Source: Euonymus europaeus
Taxonomy: Eukaryota; Streptophyta; Magnoliopsida; Celastrales; Celastraceae
Length of the DNA: 64,000 nt
Reading direction: 5' to 3'
Assembly (NCBI GenBank): GCA_963580455.1
Contig: OY756967.1
Coordinates: forward strand, 21,250,022 to 21,314,021
Shown here: positions 27,267 to 40,494 of the stretch, piece by piece
How positions within the stretch are numbered: position 1 is the stretch's first letter
Layout: each line of letters starts with the position of its first letter
The notes under the pieces: generated by a model
Databases searched by the model: none
What the model was told of the DNA's origin: nothing
Seen by the model: the letters and a program-made list of their open reading frames with translations, nothing else
Translations under genes and position numbers: made by a program

Positions 27267-28612
27267 CCTCTTTTACCTTTCCTTGATCACAAAATATTTT
27301 TTACTCAAATTAGATCAACAACAACGCATGACATGCAAATTATAACATAATAATGATGACAATCACAAAGAACAGGTCCAAAATCCCCGTTTTTTACCTG
27401 AAAATTACAGAAACGCTGACAAACATAGGCTGAGCAGTCGGTCTAGCTCACCAGTTGAAAGGAAAGGACAGTCTCCGACTCTCCGATGACGATATGGACT
27501 TCCGTCACGCGAGCCCAAGTATGGCCTTTTAAGTTATTTGAAACAACCGCTCGATTACGCTGGCCGGGTCCAGTACTGGACTTTTTCATCCAACTAACTA
27601 AGAGAATATGGGCCAAGGCCCATTATCCTTTAGATATGCATCTAATGACGAATAAAATTATTAGATATTTACCAAAAAATAAAAAATCAACCTTTTTCTA
27701 TATATCAAAAAGGTCTGAAGTTGAATTATATTTGAAATTTAATAAATATTTGATTCTGAACAAAATGTTTATTCGGCCGGCGACCCAATGACCTACCTTT
27801 TTTTTTGACCGGCGAGTCAACGTGGGAGATTGGGCCCAAGCTATCGAAGTAGGGCCAAGTTGTTCATCCTACTTGCAGGCCCAATATCCTTAACACCGTG
27901 TTTATGTGTAGATTTTCTTCCACTGTCTTGCTTTGGTACTTCTATGGTGAATACTGATTAGCTAGTGAAGGATCTTCCTGGTTCTGAAGGCATTAAGAAT
28001 CACATATTGTTTTTCTTTCCTTTAGATTTTCTTCTTAGTCATTAATCGTTATCTGCATAATTTACCTTCCTTTTTTTCATTTTTTACTTTGGATAACTTT
28101 TGCCCAACCCTTGGTCGTACCAGATGATTTCACTTGGTTGATTGTCCCTCAGCCATGGTTTGATGGTTCAGAACCAAAGGACCCAACAACCTGGTTATTG
28201 TAGCTTTGTAACAACAACCTGGTTATGGTTTGATGGTTCGGAAACAATAAATTTGAGCTCCGATTATCTTCAGATTTCTCAATGTAATAGATTTGGATAT
28301 GAAAATCAGTGTCAAAACTTGTATTAGTTACTATAGAACGGAGAGAACATAGTTGCAATGTTATTGCCTCGCATGTACGTTTCAATCTCTTAATCCTACG
28401 TGACATTTTTTTCGAAACGAGAGGCATTGGGTTCAAACCTTAGCTTCTATCATTTAAATCCTCATTTGTTGTATACACTCACTGTACACAGCTACACAGC
28501 AAAATGAAAAAAGGAGACAGTCGACAACATGTCCTTTTTGTATGGAAAATCTGTATAACTAGCTATGTTCAGCATGAAAATGCATATGCAAGATGCAAAC
28601 CTGAATCATGGA
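27267..28612. other. Intergenic: CDKC promoter side and 3' side of the PBL kinase
   Basis: No gene was seen. 27267-27480 should hold the CDKC leader and promoter. Short frames in the rest lack family features. The 28370-28450 stretch contains a 'gggttcaaacctt' box-B-like word that may be a SINE scrap, but it is too short to call. Confidence 0.5.
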
Positions 28613-31005
28613 TCATGCTGAGTTTGCAATTGCTCTGGTAGGCTTACGAGGACTGCCCTTATGCTTAACCCTATGTTGGTCCATCAGGGAATGTGTGGGT
28701 GTTCTTGGTGTGTCCCTTGATAAGTGGAGTTGTTCCAATGTGGCTAAAGCCTCAATCATGGGTGGCCTGTTCTTTGGATCTGTGTGGAGGCAATGCAATG
28801 CAAGTGCAGCTGCAGCCTGTGCAGCTTTCTTCGAATACTGACCCCCCAACCGTGTGTCCATGATTCTCAACACTCGTTTGTTATCTAGGAGGAAAGGCTT
28901 TGCCCAATCAACCAGGTTTTCTTCTGCATGTGCACCTCTATGATCATCTATTGCCCGCTTTCCTGATAGCAACTCTAACAATACAACACCAAAGCTGTAC
29001 ACGTCGCTCTTCGGGGTCAAATGACCTGCTCGATTGTAACCATTTCATTTGCTTTATAACATAGTTAAAATCTTCTGCTTTTTATAAATATATATAGAGA
29101 GAGAGAGAAAGGCAAATGCCGAGATTAGAATGGCAGAGCTAACCTGTCGCAACATATTCTGGTGCAGCATAACCTCGAGTTCCAACAATTCCGGTCGAGA
29201 CATGAGTATTGTCTCCAGTAGGACCATCCCTTGCCAAGCCAAAATCTGAAAGCTTCGCATTGTAATCCTACAATCATCATCATTAACCATCAGCCAATGC
29301 AAATCCCTATACCAATTTACCAACCTCAGTCTATATTCACAAATTAAAAATTTTGAGATTATAATTCTATCTACCAGATCAAGTAGAATATTTGAAGCCT
29401 TCAAATCACGGTAGATGACGTTGGCATCTAGGCTATGTAAGAAGGATAATCCCTTTGCAACATCAATGGCTATATTCATCCTGATATTCCAAGCAATAGG
29501 TTGAACGCCCTCTGCAGAAAAAATAAATAATAAATTAAGAAATTATCAAATACAGGAAACGGAGAAGGGTTCAGATTTAAGAAGAACGAGATTCGCTTAC
29601 TTCTGAACAAATGATTCTCTAGACTTCCCTTTGGCATAAATTCGTATACCAGAAGTCGGTTGTCTGACTCATCGCAGTACCCAATAAGTTTTACTAGATT
29701 TTCGTGGTGAAGCTGACCAAGATAGTTAACTTCTGCCTGCCACGTTGAGGGGTTTAAACAGGGTTTAGTTTAGAAAAATGAGTGACAATATCAGATTGTC
29801 AAAAAGAAGAAAATAGTTGATAATCAGGGACCGCAATACACATACAAGCCATTCCTTGTGCCCTTGAAAGCTTTCGACCTTGAGCTTCTTGATTGCTACT
29901 ACAATCCCACTTCCTGGTTTAGTAGGTGCAAATGTGTGTTCGTCAATCCATCCTTTGAAGACAAAACCAAAACCTCCCTCTCCAATTAAACTTTCTGAAC
30001 GAAAGTTCTTGGAGGCATTTTTAAGATCGCCAAAGCTAAAAGATTTGAGACTGCTGGATAAAGTTGTATCATCTTTGGATTTTATGGAGCATGTGCTCAA
30101 ACTTCCTGCAGAGGTTTGCTGGACAGAAACGGCAGCCTGTTTCTTCTTCTCGACATCGGCCCTGGTACTTCCTGAAAAAATAAGGAGTCTACCAGATTTA
30201 CATTGCTGCTTATATGAAGTGTTAAACAACAGAAAGACGCATCAACCATATTGTGAACATTATGAAGTTTTTCCATTAATCAATTCTTTAACCAGGAACC
30301 CAGTAAGGCCAAACCCAGCTTTCCTGTTTTCACACTCTTTCTGCTTTCTAGCCATATTTGGGTTGAACAATCATCAGCCAAGTGCAGCTACCCGGGGAGA
30401 CTATATGGACAAGACTATAGAACAGAGAAATGGACAATGTCAAGTAGGCTGACAATTAATTACGAAGGAACTAACGGATTAAGCAGAATATTAAGAGGCT
30501 AAAACTGATCAAAGACTTTACCCTCAGATCTGATTTCAACCTTCTAGGGCTCCAGTCCTAATTTAAATGTTTCTTTGCATAATTCCTTCAATTCAGCCTT
30601 AGTGGAACAAACAGTTAATAGTAGTGATGATAATCCAAGTTCAGTTAGCCTCCAATAAGCAGACTTTGCACTTCTTCAAAAACCAGATTTCATCATAACT
30701 ACATAACCCTTTTCTAATTGAAAAATAAATAAATAAAGAATTGTAGTAGAAATAAGAATCCATCATTGAGAGCTTGAAAAACAAAGGTGATAAAAGTGAA
30801 ACCTAAAACGAATCAGCTCATACACAGAGAATAAAATCAGGGCATCAGAAATAAACCTAAACCCAGGAAACACCAAAATCAAACAGTGATTTAGCACAAT
30901 AGTTGAAACAAAAAAAAAGGATTAACAAAGAGAAGACAAATCACCAGAAAAATTAGTAGTGGAAGCGTGAGCCAACTTAGCAGGTGAACCGAAGCAGATG
31001 CCCAT
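28613..31005 (-). CDS. Receptor-like cytoplasmic kinase, PBL (APK1/PBS1-like) group, RLCK VII
   Basis: Exons on -: 31005-30945, 30171-29846, 29736-29601, 29511-29375, 29267-29144, 29025-28613; 398 residues. The start [10 protein letters not shown] carries the Gly2 N-myristoylation and Cys4 palmitoylation pattern for plasma-membrane anchoring. A Ser/Thr-rich leader is followed by [18 protein letters not shown], typical of RLCK VII. Kinase motifs: [32 protein letters not shown] (Tyr replacing His of HRD, normal in this group), [22 protein letters not shown]. The C-terminal tail is basic and Ser/Thr/Pro-rich. The family relays signals from receptor kinases in immunity or development; which receptor is not visible. 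The first intron is ~770 bp, and intron 5 holds a short GA microsatellite near 29096. Confidence 0.95.
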
Positions 31006-32400
31006 GGTGGTGGACAAGCCCTCAAATTCTGTGGAATACTTGGAGGAGAGGAGAAGCAGAGTATTTGAAGTGGAACTATGTAAATAATAGAGAAGATTAC
31101 ATGAAAACTCCATTGAGAGAAGAAGCAGTCAATGGAAGAAGCCTCCGTCCACGATTCACGAATGAAATTCAAAGCCAAAGTATAGCCCTGGGCCCCACAC
31201 TTCCATTTTTCGTATATATTGACTTGTACCGTTATATGTCAACTTATGCATAGATTATTGGATTATTAGACTACACGCCAACATTCCATACGGACCAGTA
31301 CCGAGTAAATTTTCCATACTTCTTGCTTTTTGGGCCGGCGTCAAGAGGTTTTGCTGGGGGTGAGACGTGGCGGCTTTCGTAAACTCTCATATATAAATTT
31401 CTAAATAAAACTGATATCATTATTGATAATATCCAAATTATCCCTTTATGCTACAGGGGAGAAGAAAAATTTGAGAATAATGGAAAATAAAGGGGAAGAG
31501 AGTCGGGGAAAAATTAATTTTATCTCTTATTGTTTGGATACTCAAAAAATAAAGTAAAAAAAATAAAAAAATATATTTTTATGAGTTATAAAATTGATAT
31601 AAATTTATCATTTTATCTTTGATATAAATTCACATTAATTATGATATGTTTATTTATATATAGATTATTCAACTTTTCGTAACATGTCTCTGACGGTTAT
31701 GACAGAAGTAATTGCTGGGGGATGTGTAGGAGGAGCTCTTTTCAAGATAAAAATTATACTAACTTTTCAGATTATAATTGACTAAAGAGTGAGAGCTCAA
31801 GTATCAAGTGAGTTGTCTCCTTTACGCAACAACTAGGGGATCTTAACTGACATGTGGTTCTTTTGATGTGATTCTGACGAATTGAGATCTCTTCAAGATC
31901 TACGAGTTTCGAACATCATCAATAGTAGAGAGACTCCCTTTTAGAACGAAAATGCTGAGGTCCCGAAACTGGAGCATACATAATCTATGTGGTATGATAC
32001 ATCATCATGCCACATAGATTATTACATGTTTTTTATTGTGCTCTTCCCTAGATAAGCAAACTAAGCCCGCCTAAAAGGTTGTGTTTTCCCGCTTCTCTCT
32101 CTGAGTTAATGTGTTGTACGGTTGACTAGGGTTAGTTCTTGTCTGGGTGGGAGTGGCAGCTAGGGTGGACTCATCAGTTTTTTCTCTCTCATTTTCTTGC
32201 TGGAGAGAAGACAATCACTTCTTCATCGTTGAGGTATTTTTTGCCGAATGCAGTTGGATCATAGTTGTTTTTTGCTTAGTTATATATTTGATTTTGTTTT
32301 CGTGTTTTCTTTTTTAAAAAAGAGTAAATCGCACACTTCATTTTTTGAGTTTGGGTTTTCATGTGAATGAGTCGTTTTTGTAGTTGATGTTAGTTTCTGT
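31006..32400. other. Intergenic: PBL promoter and unassigned sequence
   Basis: 31006-31260 should hold the PBL leader and promoter. 31400-32200 contains AT-rich DNA without a supported frame. From about 32200 the sequence grades into the TTACATTG-rich element to the right. No terminal repeat was found. Confidence 0.5.
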
Positions 32401-32906
32401 TTTTTTTTTTGTCAGTGCATTATGTCATTGTAGCTTTAACATTGTAGCTTTGCTGGAAGTTGAAGGTGCAGTGTAATTTTACATTGTGTTCTCAATGTTA
32501 TTAAATGATTACATATTTTTACATTGGGCTTTAGGAATGTTGATGATGCAGTTTATTATTGCATGTGATTTGGCATTGTTAATGTCGATTTATTATTGTG
32601 GATTGTATTTTAGGTTCTATTATTAGTATGTCATTATTTTGTGTAGGTGGTCGTTATTACATTGTATTGTTATAATATTTAAATAATCCTATTCATTATT
32701 ACATTGTTTAGTTCTTTTATTTAGTTCATTCTGTTCATTATTACATTGCATTCTTATTATATTTAAATCATCTTATTCATTTTAGCACAATAAAACTTGT
32801 GATTTTGGATATTTGCAGTATGGTAATGCATTGTGCTATTATTTTTTATGTTTTTATTTGTGTTGGAATACGCTAATGCAACAAAAGTTTATTTATGCAG
32901 TGGGAC

Positions 32907-33020
32907 AATGCTCAACCGAATAGAGCCAGTTGAGAATGTTTATGATGTCGTTGAGGCGATTGGATCGAATGTCCCGACTCCGGGGATGCTATTTGAGTCT
33001 GTTGACCACATGTTCAATTT
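32907..33020 (+). pseudogene. FAR1/FHY3-type DNA-binding domain fragment
   Basis: Frame reads NVPTPGMLFESVDHMFNFYREYGF, matching the start of the FAR1 domain (pattern P-x-x-GM-x-F-x-S-...-FY-x-x-YA). FAR1/FHY3 proteins derive from MULE transposases. After the motif the frame runs into intron-like sequence, and no catalytic domain follows. Confidence 0.6.
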
Positions 33021-33789
33021 TTATAGAGAATATGGATTTTGTTACATTGGCATAAACTTTGTCTTATTGTGTTCAACATTTATGTACAATGAATATAAAG
33101 TGCATTGATTCGTGGAAGTGATAGTAGTTAATTGGTTACCATTCGGTTAACTAGATTTTTACATTTGGGTTTTTGTTTTTGTAAAGAAATTAATTCAGCT
33201 TTTTAATCGTCTAAGTAGGTGTGATAGTAATTGTTTTAACAATGTGGATCATATATCTTTTTGTTATGAGATTTTGTTGGATATTACATGGATACATTGA
33301 AAATTACCAAGAGAAGATGGACAATGTATAAATGACATGGTCTTGTTAAAGAAAATTGTTCTAAATACATAAACATTGTGCTGCAATTAATATAAATTCC
33401 ATTGAGTCCTCAAACTGTATTTACATTGTCACTTGATGTGATTCAAAATGTATTTACATTGTCATTCTATCATTCATTGTTACATTGTTACATTGTCACT
33501 ATTTTTGTGGAGTCCATTGTAATTGAAGATGTAATTGAACATTGTTACATTGACCATCTAGCGTAGCATTCTTACCTATTACATTATAATATACAAAACA
33601 AAATTTAATAATATAATATATCACTTGCATTGTCTCAATCCCTCAACTGTATGGGAGTTTAGATGTACATATAACCACTGTCTTCTTAACATGTACATAA
33701 GACCAACCAAAATATTGCAACCGCAGCAATATACTCATTGACCTAATATAAAAGACGCAATACCTAAAATATTAAGCTGGATTGCAAAA

Positions 33790-34250
33790 CAAAAGGAGAA
33801 CCAACATGATATCAATAACATGTCAACGACGGGCCCCCATCCATGCTTTGGGTCATTCAGGAAAGTTTGAATCAAGCTCGCTCGAAACTTATGAAGATCA
33901 GCTTGAGTGAGTTTCTTAGGGATAGCCTTGTGGGTGAAAATAGCATGCATAATATACATGCATATTATCCCACAGTCCACACTACATTCAATAGCAAAAT
34001 GTCAGTGTATTTAAGTAATATGATTAGTCATAGTAATAATTCATTGGTTACGTATGAACTTACGAGGCATGTCCTTGTTATAAATGAATGATAGAATCCA
34101 AATATAAATACATTTCAAATCACATCAAGTAACAATGTTAATACACCATATTCAATTGAAAATGCCATACCATATGTCAATGCAAGTGTCCAAGGTGAAA
34201 CACATTCTTTTAGGTGGGACAACGAACTTGTACCAATGCAATTTATATTC
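33790..34250 (-). pseudogene. Decayed ULP1-type protease pieces
   Basis: On -, about 34250-34165 reads KLHWYKFVV and TLDTCID, positions where Ulp1 enzymes have the catalytic His-Trp and Asp. About 33980-33840 reads VDCGIICMYIMHAIF and LTQADLHKFRASL, matching the catalytic-Cys segment and the helix after it. The first piece ends in a stop and the pieces are separated by AT-rich DNA, so this is a remnant. Confidence 0.5.
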
Positions 34251-34990
34251 ATTCTACACAAACGTTGAACACATTAGCACAAGGTCTATGCCAATGTAAC
34301 AAAAAATTTGGTACACACCGCTAACACATTTAACACTACACATAAATAAAAGGCTAAACACATGTAAAATTATGAAAATAATCCATAAAAATATTGTAAT
34401 ATTGTACAGATTTATCAATGTAATATCACACATAAAACCACTATCGTCAACTGAATCCATTTAAAAAAGCAGACCCATACCTCAATATTTACGCATTCTG
34501 CAAACCATTGTTTCACACAACAAATTTCAGAGTCATTTTTATATTCACCAACAAATATCACTTTGCAAAGAACCAATGCAATAAATGGGGGCATAAATTT
34601 TCCTTTCCCCTTACAGCAATAATGAAACTCATTAGCTATGACTATTTTGGATTCTATAACCATTTCAGTGAAACAAAAATCAGAAGTGTGTAAAAAGTTC
34701 ATACCTTTAACAACTTTAAGCGATATTGGCTGTTGTCGGTTTCCGAAAACTAACCCACGAGCCGTTTGCAGCACACCCAGCGTAAGTACAATCTCACCGG
34801 ACAGAAACAGGTTTCATCCCCGGAAAATCAGAGAGAAAGTAGAAGACAATGCAGACAGAGGGTGAAATGTGAAAAAAGGAAACATGTGGTTCTAAAGCTT
34901 TTGGGCAATGTAACCATGGTTAAATTACACTCGATAATTGTGTCGAAAAGTTTTCGAAAAGCCTGGATCAAATATTTTAAAAACTAAGAT

Positions 34991-36157
34991 TTGAAATTGT
35001 TGAGTTATACTGCCACGTAGATTAGGGACCTCTATGTATACTAATCGTATGTACCTGTAGTACTACCGCTTTTAGAATTCCCTCAACCCCTCACGCCGTG
35101 TATGACACTGGTGCGTCATCAATTTAACTGTCTCTATCCCGCAAATCACCGAAAATTTACTAGGACTGATTAAATCATTCCAATAATAATAAAATTGGAC
35201 AGGATTAAGATATGTGTGTTGGGTTAGGGCTTAGAAAAATTCAAGTCTTCGTCTTCCTAAAAAATAAAAATAATAAACTATCAGACTTTTGGTCAATGTG
35301 TACTAATTTAATTGTCCTTATTCCCACAGAAGTAACTAACTAACCCGACTTCGATCTTTCTCACATAAATATAATTTTAAAAAACTCAGACCCAAATTTG
35401 TTAGGGAAAAAAAAAGTGTTAGCACAGGTCGGTCTATGAAGTTGGAATTTTTCAACACGTAATTAATTCTGTATCGTAAGATTCTTTCAAAGTTAGGTAC
35501 ATCTGTATATTACTCAATCAAAGTCTAAAATTAGCCTCCAATAATTAACATCATTTTACACTAAACAACCAGTCGCCCCAAGCGTTTAAAAACACTGTAT
35601 AGTGCATACAATGCATACTACCCTCTTCTAGCTCTAGATGTGTGAACGGTCAATTACGATCAGGTTTTTAACTTTCACACATAAATTTAACATCAAACAG
35701 TCGGTTGCGATTGATTATATTAAAAAAATATAATTTTTTTTTTAAAAAAACCTGCCAATCAATTCAATTATTTCTGATATTACTTACCACCCTAATACCC
35801 TCCTTGTTTTGGTAACTTTTAGAGATATCCCTTTCAATGGCCGCGTCCCCTAGTCATGAACGACAAAGATGCAAATGGGCCTTTTCGGTGTAACCACTAT
35901 GGATACTTGGAGAAGGGCCATTCAACATACACCTGCAGTCCGCACCATTTAGTGCATAGTATCATCTTGCTCAAATTATTAACACGGAATAGAAAATGCG
36001 GGAATCACTGCAATTGAGTTCAATAATGGGTAAAGCTTTAAGCACATATGGTAAAAACAATATGTTGTGTGAGTTCCATATGATACAACAGAGGAAACAA
36101 CAGAGAAGACGTCATACAGGATAATTCAAGTAAAGGTAGAGGAACCTCTGCTAAGTA
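34991..36157. other. Intergenic left of MECR; part of the duplicated block
   Basis: 35281-35830 is repeated at about 56985-57560. No gene frame was seen. The MECR 3' end and terminator region lie just below 36158. Confidence 0.6.
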
Positions 36158-39100
36158 TCAGAATCTAATGACTTGTTTAGGTTGGCTTCCTCGCTTCCCA
36201 AGGGCCTTGTCCAATGCTGCATGAAAATTCTCAAAAGGGACCAGCTCCATCCTGCCAAAAAAACCCTCAAACCATAAGCATCAAACTGATGGTAATGGTA
36301 CCAAGAAATGATAAATGGCAGTTTTTGTGCGAAGAGAGCATACCCATATCTCAACTTCCCTTCGCGCGCTAAGGACAGAAGGAAGTCTATCATGCTCCTG
36401 CACTCCTTTGCTTTATCTGGAGTCAGCCATCTCTGCAACCAGAATCCTCTCAAGGAAAGATCCTATAGAAGCGCTAGATGTCAGCAAAATACTCCACAAA
36501 GACCTCAGTTAGTGAAGTCATGAGCTTTTGATTCCCAACCAGGACTCATACAAAAACAAAAAACACAACAGCAACAAAGAGTCTTTATCGCAAAATTTTA
36601 CAAAAATTTTATGCCAAAACCATTTGGAGCACACCATGTCGATTCCCTTGGAATACTTTTTGGTTCATTTTTGAAAGAGTCAAGTGCAATTTGGCATTGT
36701 GTTTAAAAGTAAAAAGCATCTAAGTAATGAAGGAGGAAGAAAAGCGTCAGAAAAAAACACCCGAATAATGATGTTGATGCAGTTGCTGTAGGGGCTGATT
36801 TTTTATTACCACATCCCAAATTTCAACTCAATAATTACTCAGGAATTCCACTAATTCCCCTGCCAATCTCATTAAGACTGACCATAATTTGAAATCACCG
36901 CCTTAATATTTCAGTAAGCCTTTGAAATGTGGCTTACCTTGAAAATGAAGGATGAAGTAGATGCAGTGATGGGTTTCTTGGACATTCCACCGTATGTTAC
37001 CATAGTTCCTCCATTCCTATAAACAAAGAATCTTTTAGCTTTGTGATACAGAATAAACTTCAATGTTGAGAAGAATCTCTAAATCTCTCAATAATATACC
37101 ACAGCAAGACATACCGCAAGAATTTGAGAACCAATGAAGCAGCATTGCCTCCAACACAGTTGAATCCCAAAGCAGGTTCAGGTATACTAATCTAGCATAT
37201 GAAGTAGATCGTGAATCCGTGATAGCAACAAATCCTTGATTATCACAAATGACCAAACACCTGCCTACTTCATATAATATATACTATCAACTATTTACTT
37301 GAAACCTTAGATGAGATACCAGAAGATCCTTGACATTCTTCACTTCCAACTGGCTCTCAGTAAATACTTCATCAGCGCCAAGTTCCCTCAAGTTTCCCTT
37401 TACTTCATCTGACCCAACCCTGAAGCGAGCAGCACATACTGGTCAGGCGCCACAAAAATACTGAGTCAAAATGACAGCTTATGTCTGACATTGAAAGAGG
37501 AAATGACAACATACAAAATAGTGAGACTTCTTACAACAGAGTCAGGCGCCCTACACCTTCTCAAATAAGAAATAGATATCAATCACCATGAGTACTCATT
37601 AAAATTAATAGAGGCGAAGTGGCCCACTTGGTGAACTAGAGGCGATTTGAAATACTGGTTGTTAACTTAATCCATATGCTAGGAGATACATCATTTGCTG
37701 GAGAGGACAACAACTGATCACATAGTAAAGAAACTGCTGCCCTTTGGAAAACCATGATTTCATGCTTTTTAATAATTTTAATAGATTCTAAAAAAAAAAG
37801 GATAAGCAGTTTTCATTAGGGATAGCAAATGAAAATGAAAGGAACCGTCATCAAGCAGGCAAATTCAATATAAGGTTTTCATATGCAATTATTTCACATG
37901 CATCTAATCAAGGGAAAAAAAATCAACTAACACTTCATATTTAGAGTACCCCTTGAAATGTGAACGACTTGGAATATCTTTCAAACATCACACAGTCATA
38001 ATATCAGCTGGAAGGACTTCACCTGACATTTCAGTTATTGACTCAATAAACCATCATTTCCAAGGATTTGATCTTCAGTTTCTATATAATTTCATTGAAC
38101 TCTGAATTGCAAGTTTTCAGTTAGGCTACACCAAAGTAAAAACCCATGCAATATGCGCCGTTTTTTCATAATATGAAAAATTCAAAGCATCAATAAAACG
38201 TACTTACGTATTAGCTTGAAAAATTGAACATAGCTTCCAATATATCACCTGTCCCTTATAATGTTGATGCTATGGATGCCACGAATTCTTGCAAGCTGGA
38301 TGATACATTGCCCAACAATGCTAGTAGCCCCATTTTGGACTATAGAATCTCCTGCTCATACCCAATAAAATAAAGGAAAAGTTGGTAGCATAGGCAAAAA
38401 CAGGAAAATACTAACATCATCCAAATAGAGCAATACCTTTATTCAATGTGGTGAAATCTTCAAGCATTTTCAAAGCAGTCAAAGGATTAACAATAACCGT
38501 TGCAGCATATTCCATCGGAGTATCTTTATTGATTTTGTGCCAGACACTCTGATCTTTTACAATGTAAGACTGCCACGTCCCTAAACAGTAGAAAATTTAT
38601 GATAGCATCTGAAAAGGTAAAACAACAAAAAAATTCTGCTACTTTTTATAAGTGTCCATGAATTATGCAATGCCTTTTCTTATTTAAGTTTTTTTTTTTA
38701 CTTCTTTCTGGTCAAATGCCGGACAATCAACATGAATAGGAAAATTATTAAATTCAGATAAACATGCTTACACACTTGGATTGCATAAACAATACATACT
38801 TAGAAGAAAACAAGATATCAATATGCAATTACTGCAGGTACATAGCAAGTGGCAAAGTCATAGAAAGAAAGTACCAAAAGAAGGTGGAGATGGTATGACC
38901 CAGTCCCCACGATCTAGGCCCTTAACAGCAGAGCCGACCAAGTGCACCTCTCCAACACCCTCATGTCCTCCAACTGCCGGCACTTGCGGCCTCACAGGGT
39001 AAACCCCTATTAGCACCACCAAAATGAACACGATATTACGCTTAACCAATAAAAGCCATTAAATTAAGCTCAAACATCAAAAAGAAAAGGATGTAAGAAC

Positions 39101-39501
39101 ATTAAGGAAATATAGATAAATGAATGTGGAAACCTTCAATTCTATTCATATCAGAAGGATTAATAGGAGCAGCAAGCATTTTGACGCACACATCGTTCTC
39201 CTTCACTTCGATAGGTGGTAATTCAATCACTCTGCACAACAAACCATGGACGACTGACCACAAAACAACATATAAACTTAAAAATATATAAATATACATG
39301 GTGGACGGACCTGGTAACGGATTCCGGCGGACCGTGGCGCTCGTAAACAACCGCCTTAGACGGAGGCGACATGATGGCGGAGAAAGCCCTAATGCTTTGG
39401 ACTTGGGCCCGACGAACATGGGGCTGCATCAGTTCGAAAAGAGACGACGATGAGAATGATCCACTGAGAACTCTCACCGCTGTCGATTTCACTAGCGCCA
39501 T
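36158..39501 (-). CDS. MECR: Mitochondrial enoyl-[acyl-carrier-protein] reductase (MECR type)
   Basis: Ten exons on -: 39501-39311, 39231-39134, 39006-38875, 38580-38437, 38351-38249, 37419-37320, 37191-37115, 37016-36938, 36462-36344, 36251-36158; 378 residues. The N terminus is Ser/Arg-rich and acid-poor (mitochondrial presequence), then [57 protein letters not shown] (Rossmann NADPH-binding), [26 protein letters not shown] and a C terminus PKQVIRF. It belongs to the medium-chain dehydrogenase/reductase family and catalyses the last step of mitochondrial fatty acid synthesis, which supplies octanoate for lipoate. Length matches plant orthologues (~375). Exon 7 uses the acceptor CTAG|ATTAGT to keep frame. 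A truncated copy lies at 57975-59218. Confidence 0.95.
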
Positions 39502-40413
39502 GCCTCAGCCGGAGCGTCGATTCGTAGCTTCAGTTCGTTTCCAGAAGAGAAGAAGAAAACCCCTCTCCAGAAAATTTTGCTTTCGCGCCTCCTCAACGCC
39601 ATACGCACCGTTTAAACCACAGTGAGTTCCAAAATTATAAAAACTGAAAACCCTTACTTTTAATACTGGCCTGGTAAAGAGGCCCATTAAGCCTGGAAAG
39701 TCCAGCCCACTTCGTTGACGGAACTTATGTAGGCTTGAATAGGTCAGCAGCCAGTATTGGGCTGATCCAGTTACAAAGTTGGGTCTGGCTCGGTTGATTT
39801 GGTTTCTGATGCGTTGGATATCTTTCAGGTTAAGGAAGAATTTTTTTTGTAAAAACCCTAACTGTCTTTCACGTTCCATTAGACAAGATTTCCAGCACCA
39901 AGGAAACAAACTAAACCAACAGAAAGCAACATGAGAACAAAATCTCAGATAAGAGCTGAAAAGCTTTTGATGTTGTATTGTGTGCCATGAAAACTTTTGT
40001 TTCTATAAACGTTGTTTAAAATATATGATTCGTGGATGCATTTGTTAATTTTATTTGGAGTGAAAGTGTGAAACCATCTTTGCTTTTGGTCTGATCTTAG
40101 TCTGGAAGAGGACAGGTTTGTTTCTTAATTAAGAAAGATTTCAAAATATTACTGTAAAGTTTACAAAGATATACATCATGTTGTAGAGTTTAAACAACTG
40201 TCTCAAAATTTGGTGCAAGCTTTCCATCTTTAATACTTGCATAGAACATCGTTAGGAATGGCTAGCGATGTCATTCTTGAACATCGGGTCCCATGCATGA
40301 TTCAAAACATTGTACAGAAGACTTTCTATGATATTGTCATCATCTTCATAAAAAAAGGAACTCAAGAACTCAAGAGTTCTCACGAGATTTTATAATTTCA
40401 ATCATGGTTGTAG

Positions 40414-40494
40414 CGGCTAGATACCCTGGAAGAAATCCAGGAGAGACATAATGCTTTGAAGGAAGTCGAGAAGAGGCTACTAGACCTACATTAG
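40414..40494 (+). pseudogene. Orphan syntaxin (SYP1-type Qa-SNARE) exon, copy 1
   Basis: Frame reads [19 protein letters not shown] then KRLLDLH and a TAG at 40492-40494, followed by GTACAC as a donor. The pattern LDT-EIQERHDAVKEIE-LLDLHQ is the conserved stretch before the SNARE helix in plant plasma-membrane syntaxins. The right-hand copy (62322-62411) has CAG instead of this TAG. No other syntaxin exon is nearby. Confidence 0.72.

Larger units (their letters stand above)
32400..34990. mobile_element. Decayed FAR1 + ULP type transposon (element C)
   Basis: A FAR1-type DNA-binding fragment lies on + (about 32907-33020), and Ulp1-like pieces lie on - (about 34250-33790), the same divergent-gene layout as the MULE at 4223-13426. 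Non-coding DNA is full of the word TTACATTG: on + up to about 33570, then mostly as CAATGTAA on +. An inverted copy of 34228-34310 sits at 33036-33110. I could not find terminal repeats, so both ends are approximate and the superfamily (MULE/FAR1 related) is an inference. Confidence 0.55.

Noticed and set aside
28370..28450. Possible tRNA gene or SINE head (GGGTTCAAACCTT).
   Set aside because: Only a box-B-like word; no matching box A, no cloverleaf arms and no SINE body around it.
31700..32400. Left terminal repeat for the FAR1/ULP element.
   Set aside because: Similar 'tgccac(a/g)tagatta' stretches at ~32010 and ~35012 are in direct, not inverted, orientation and too short; the ends remain undefined.
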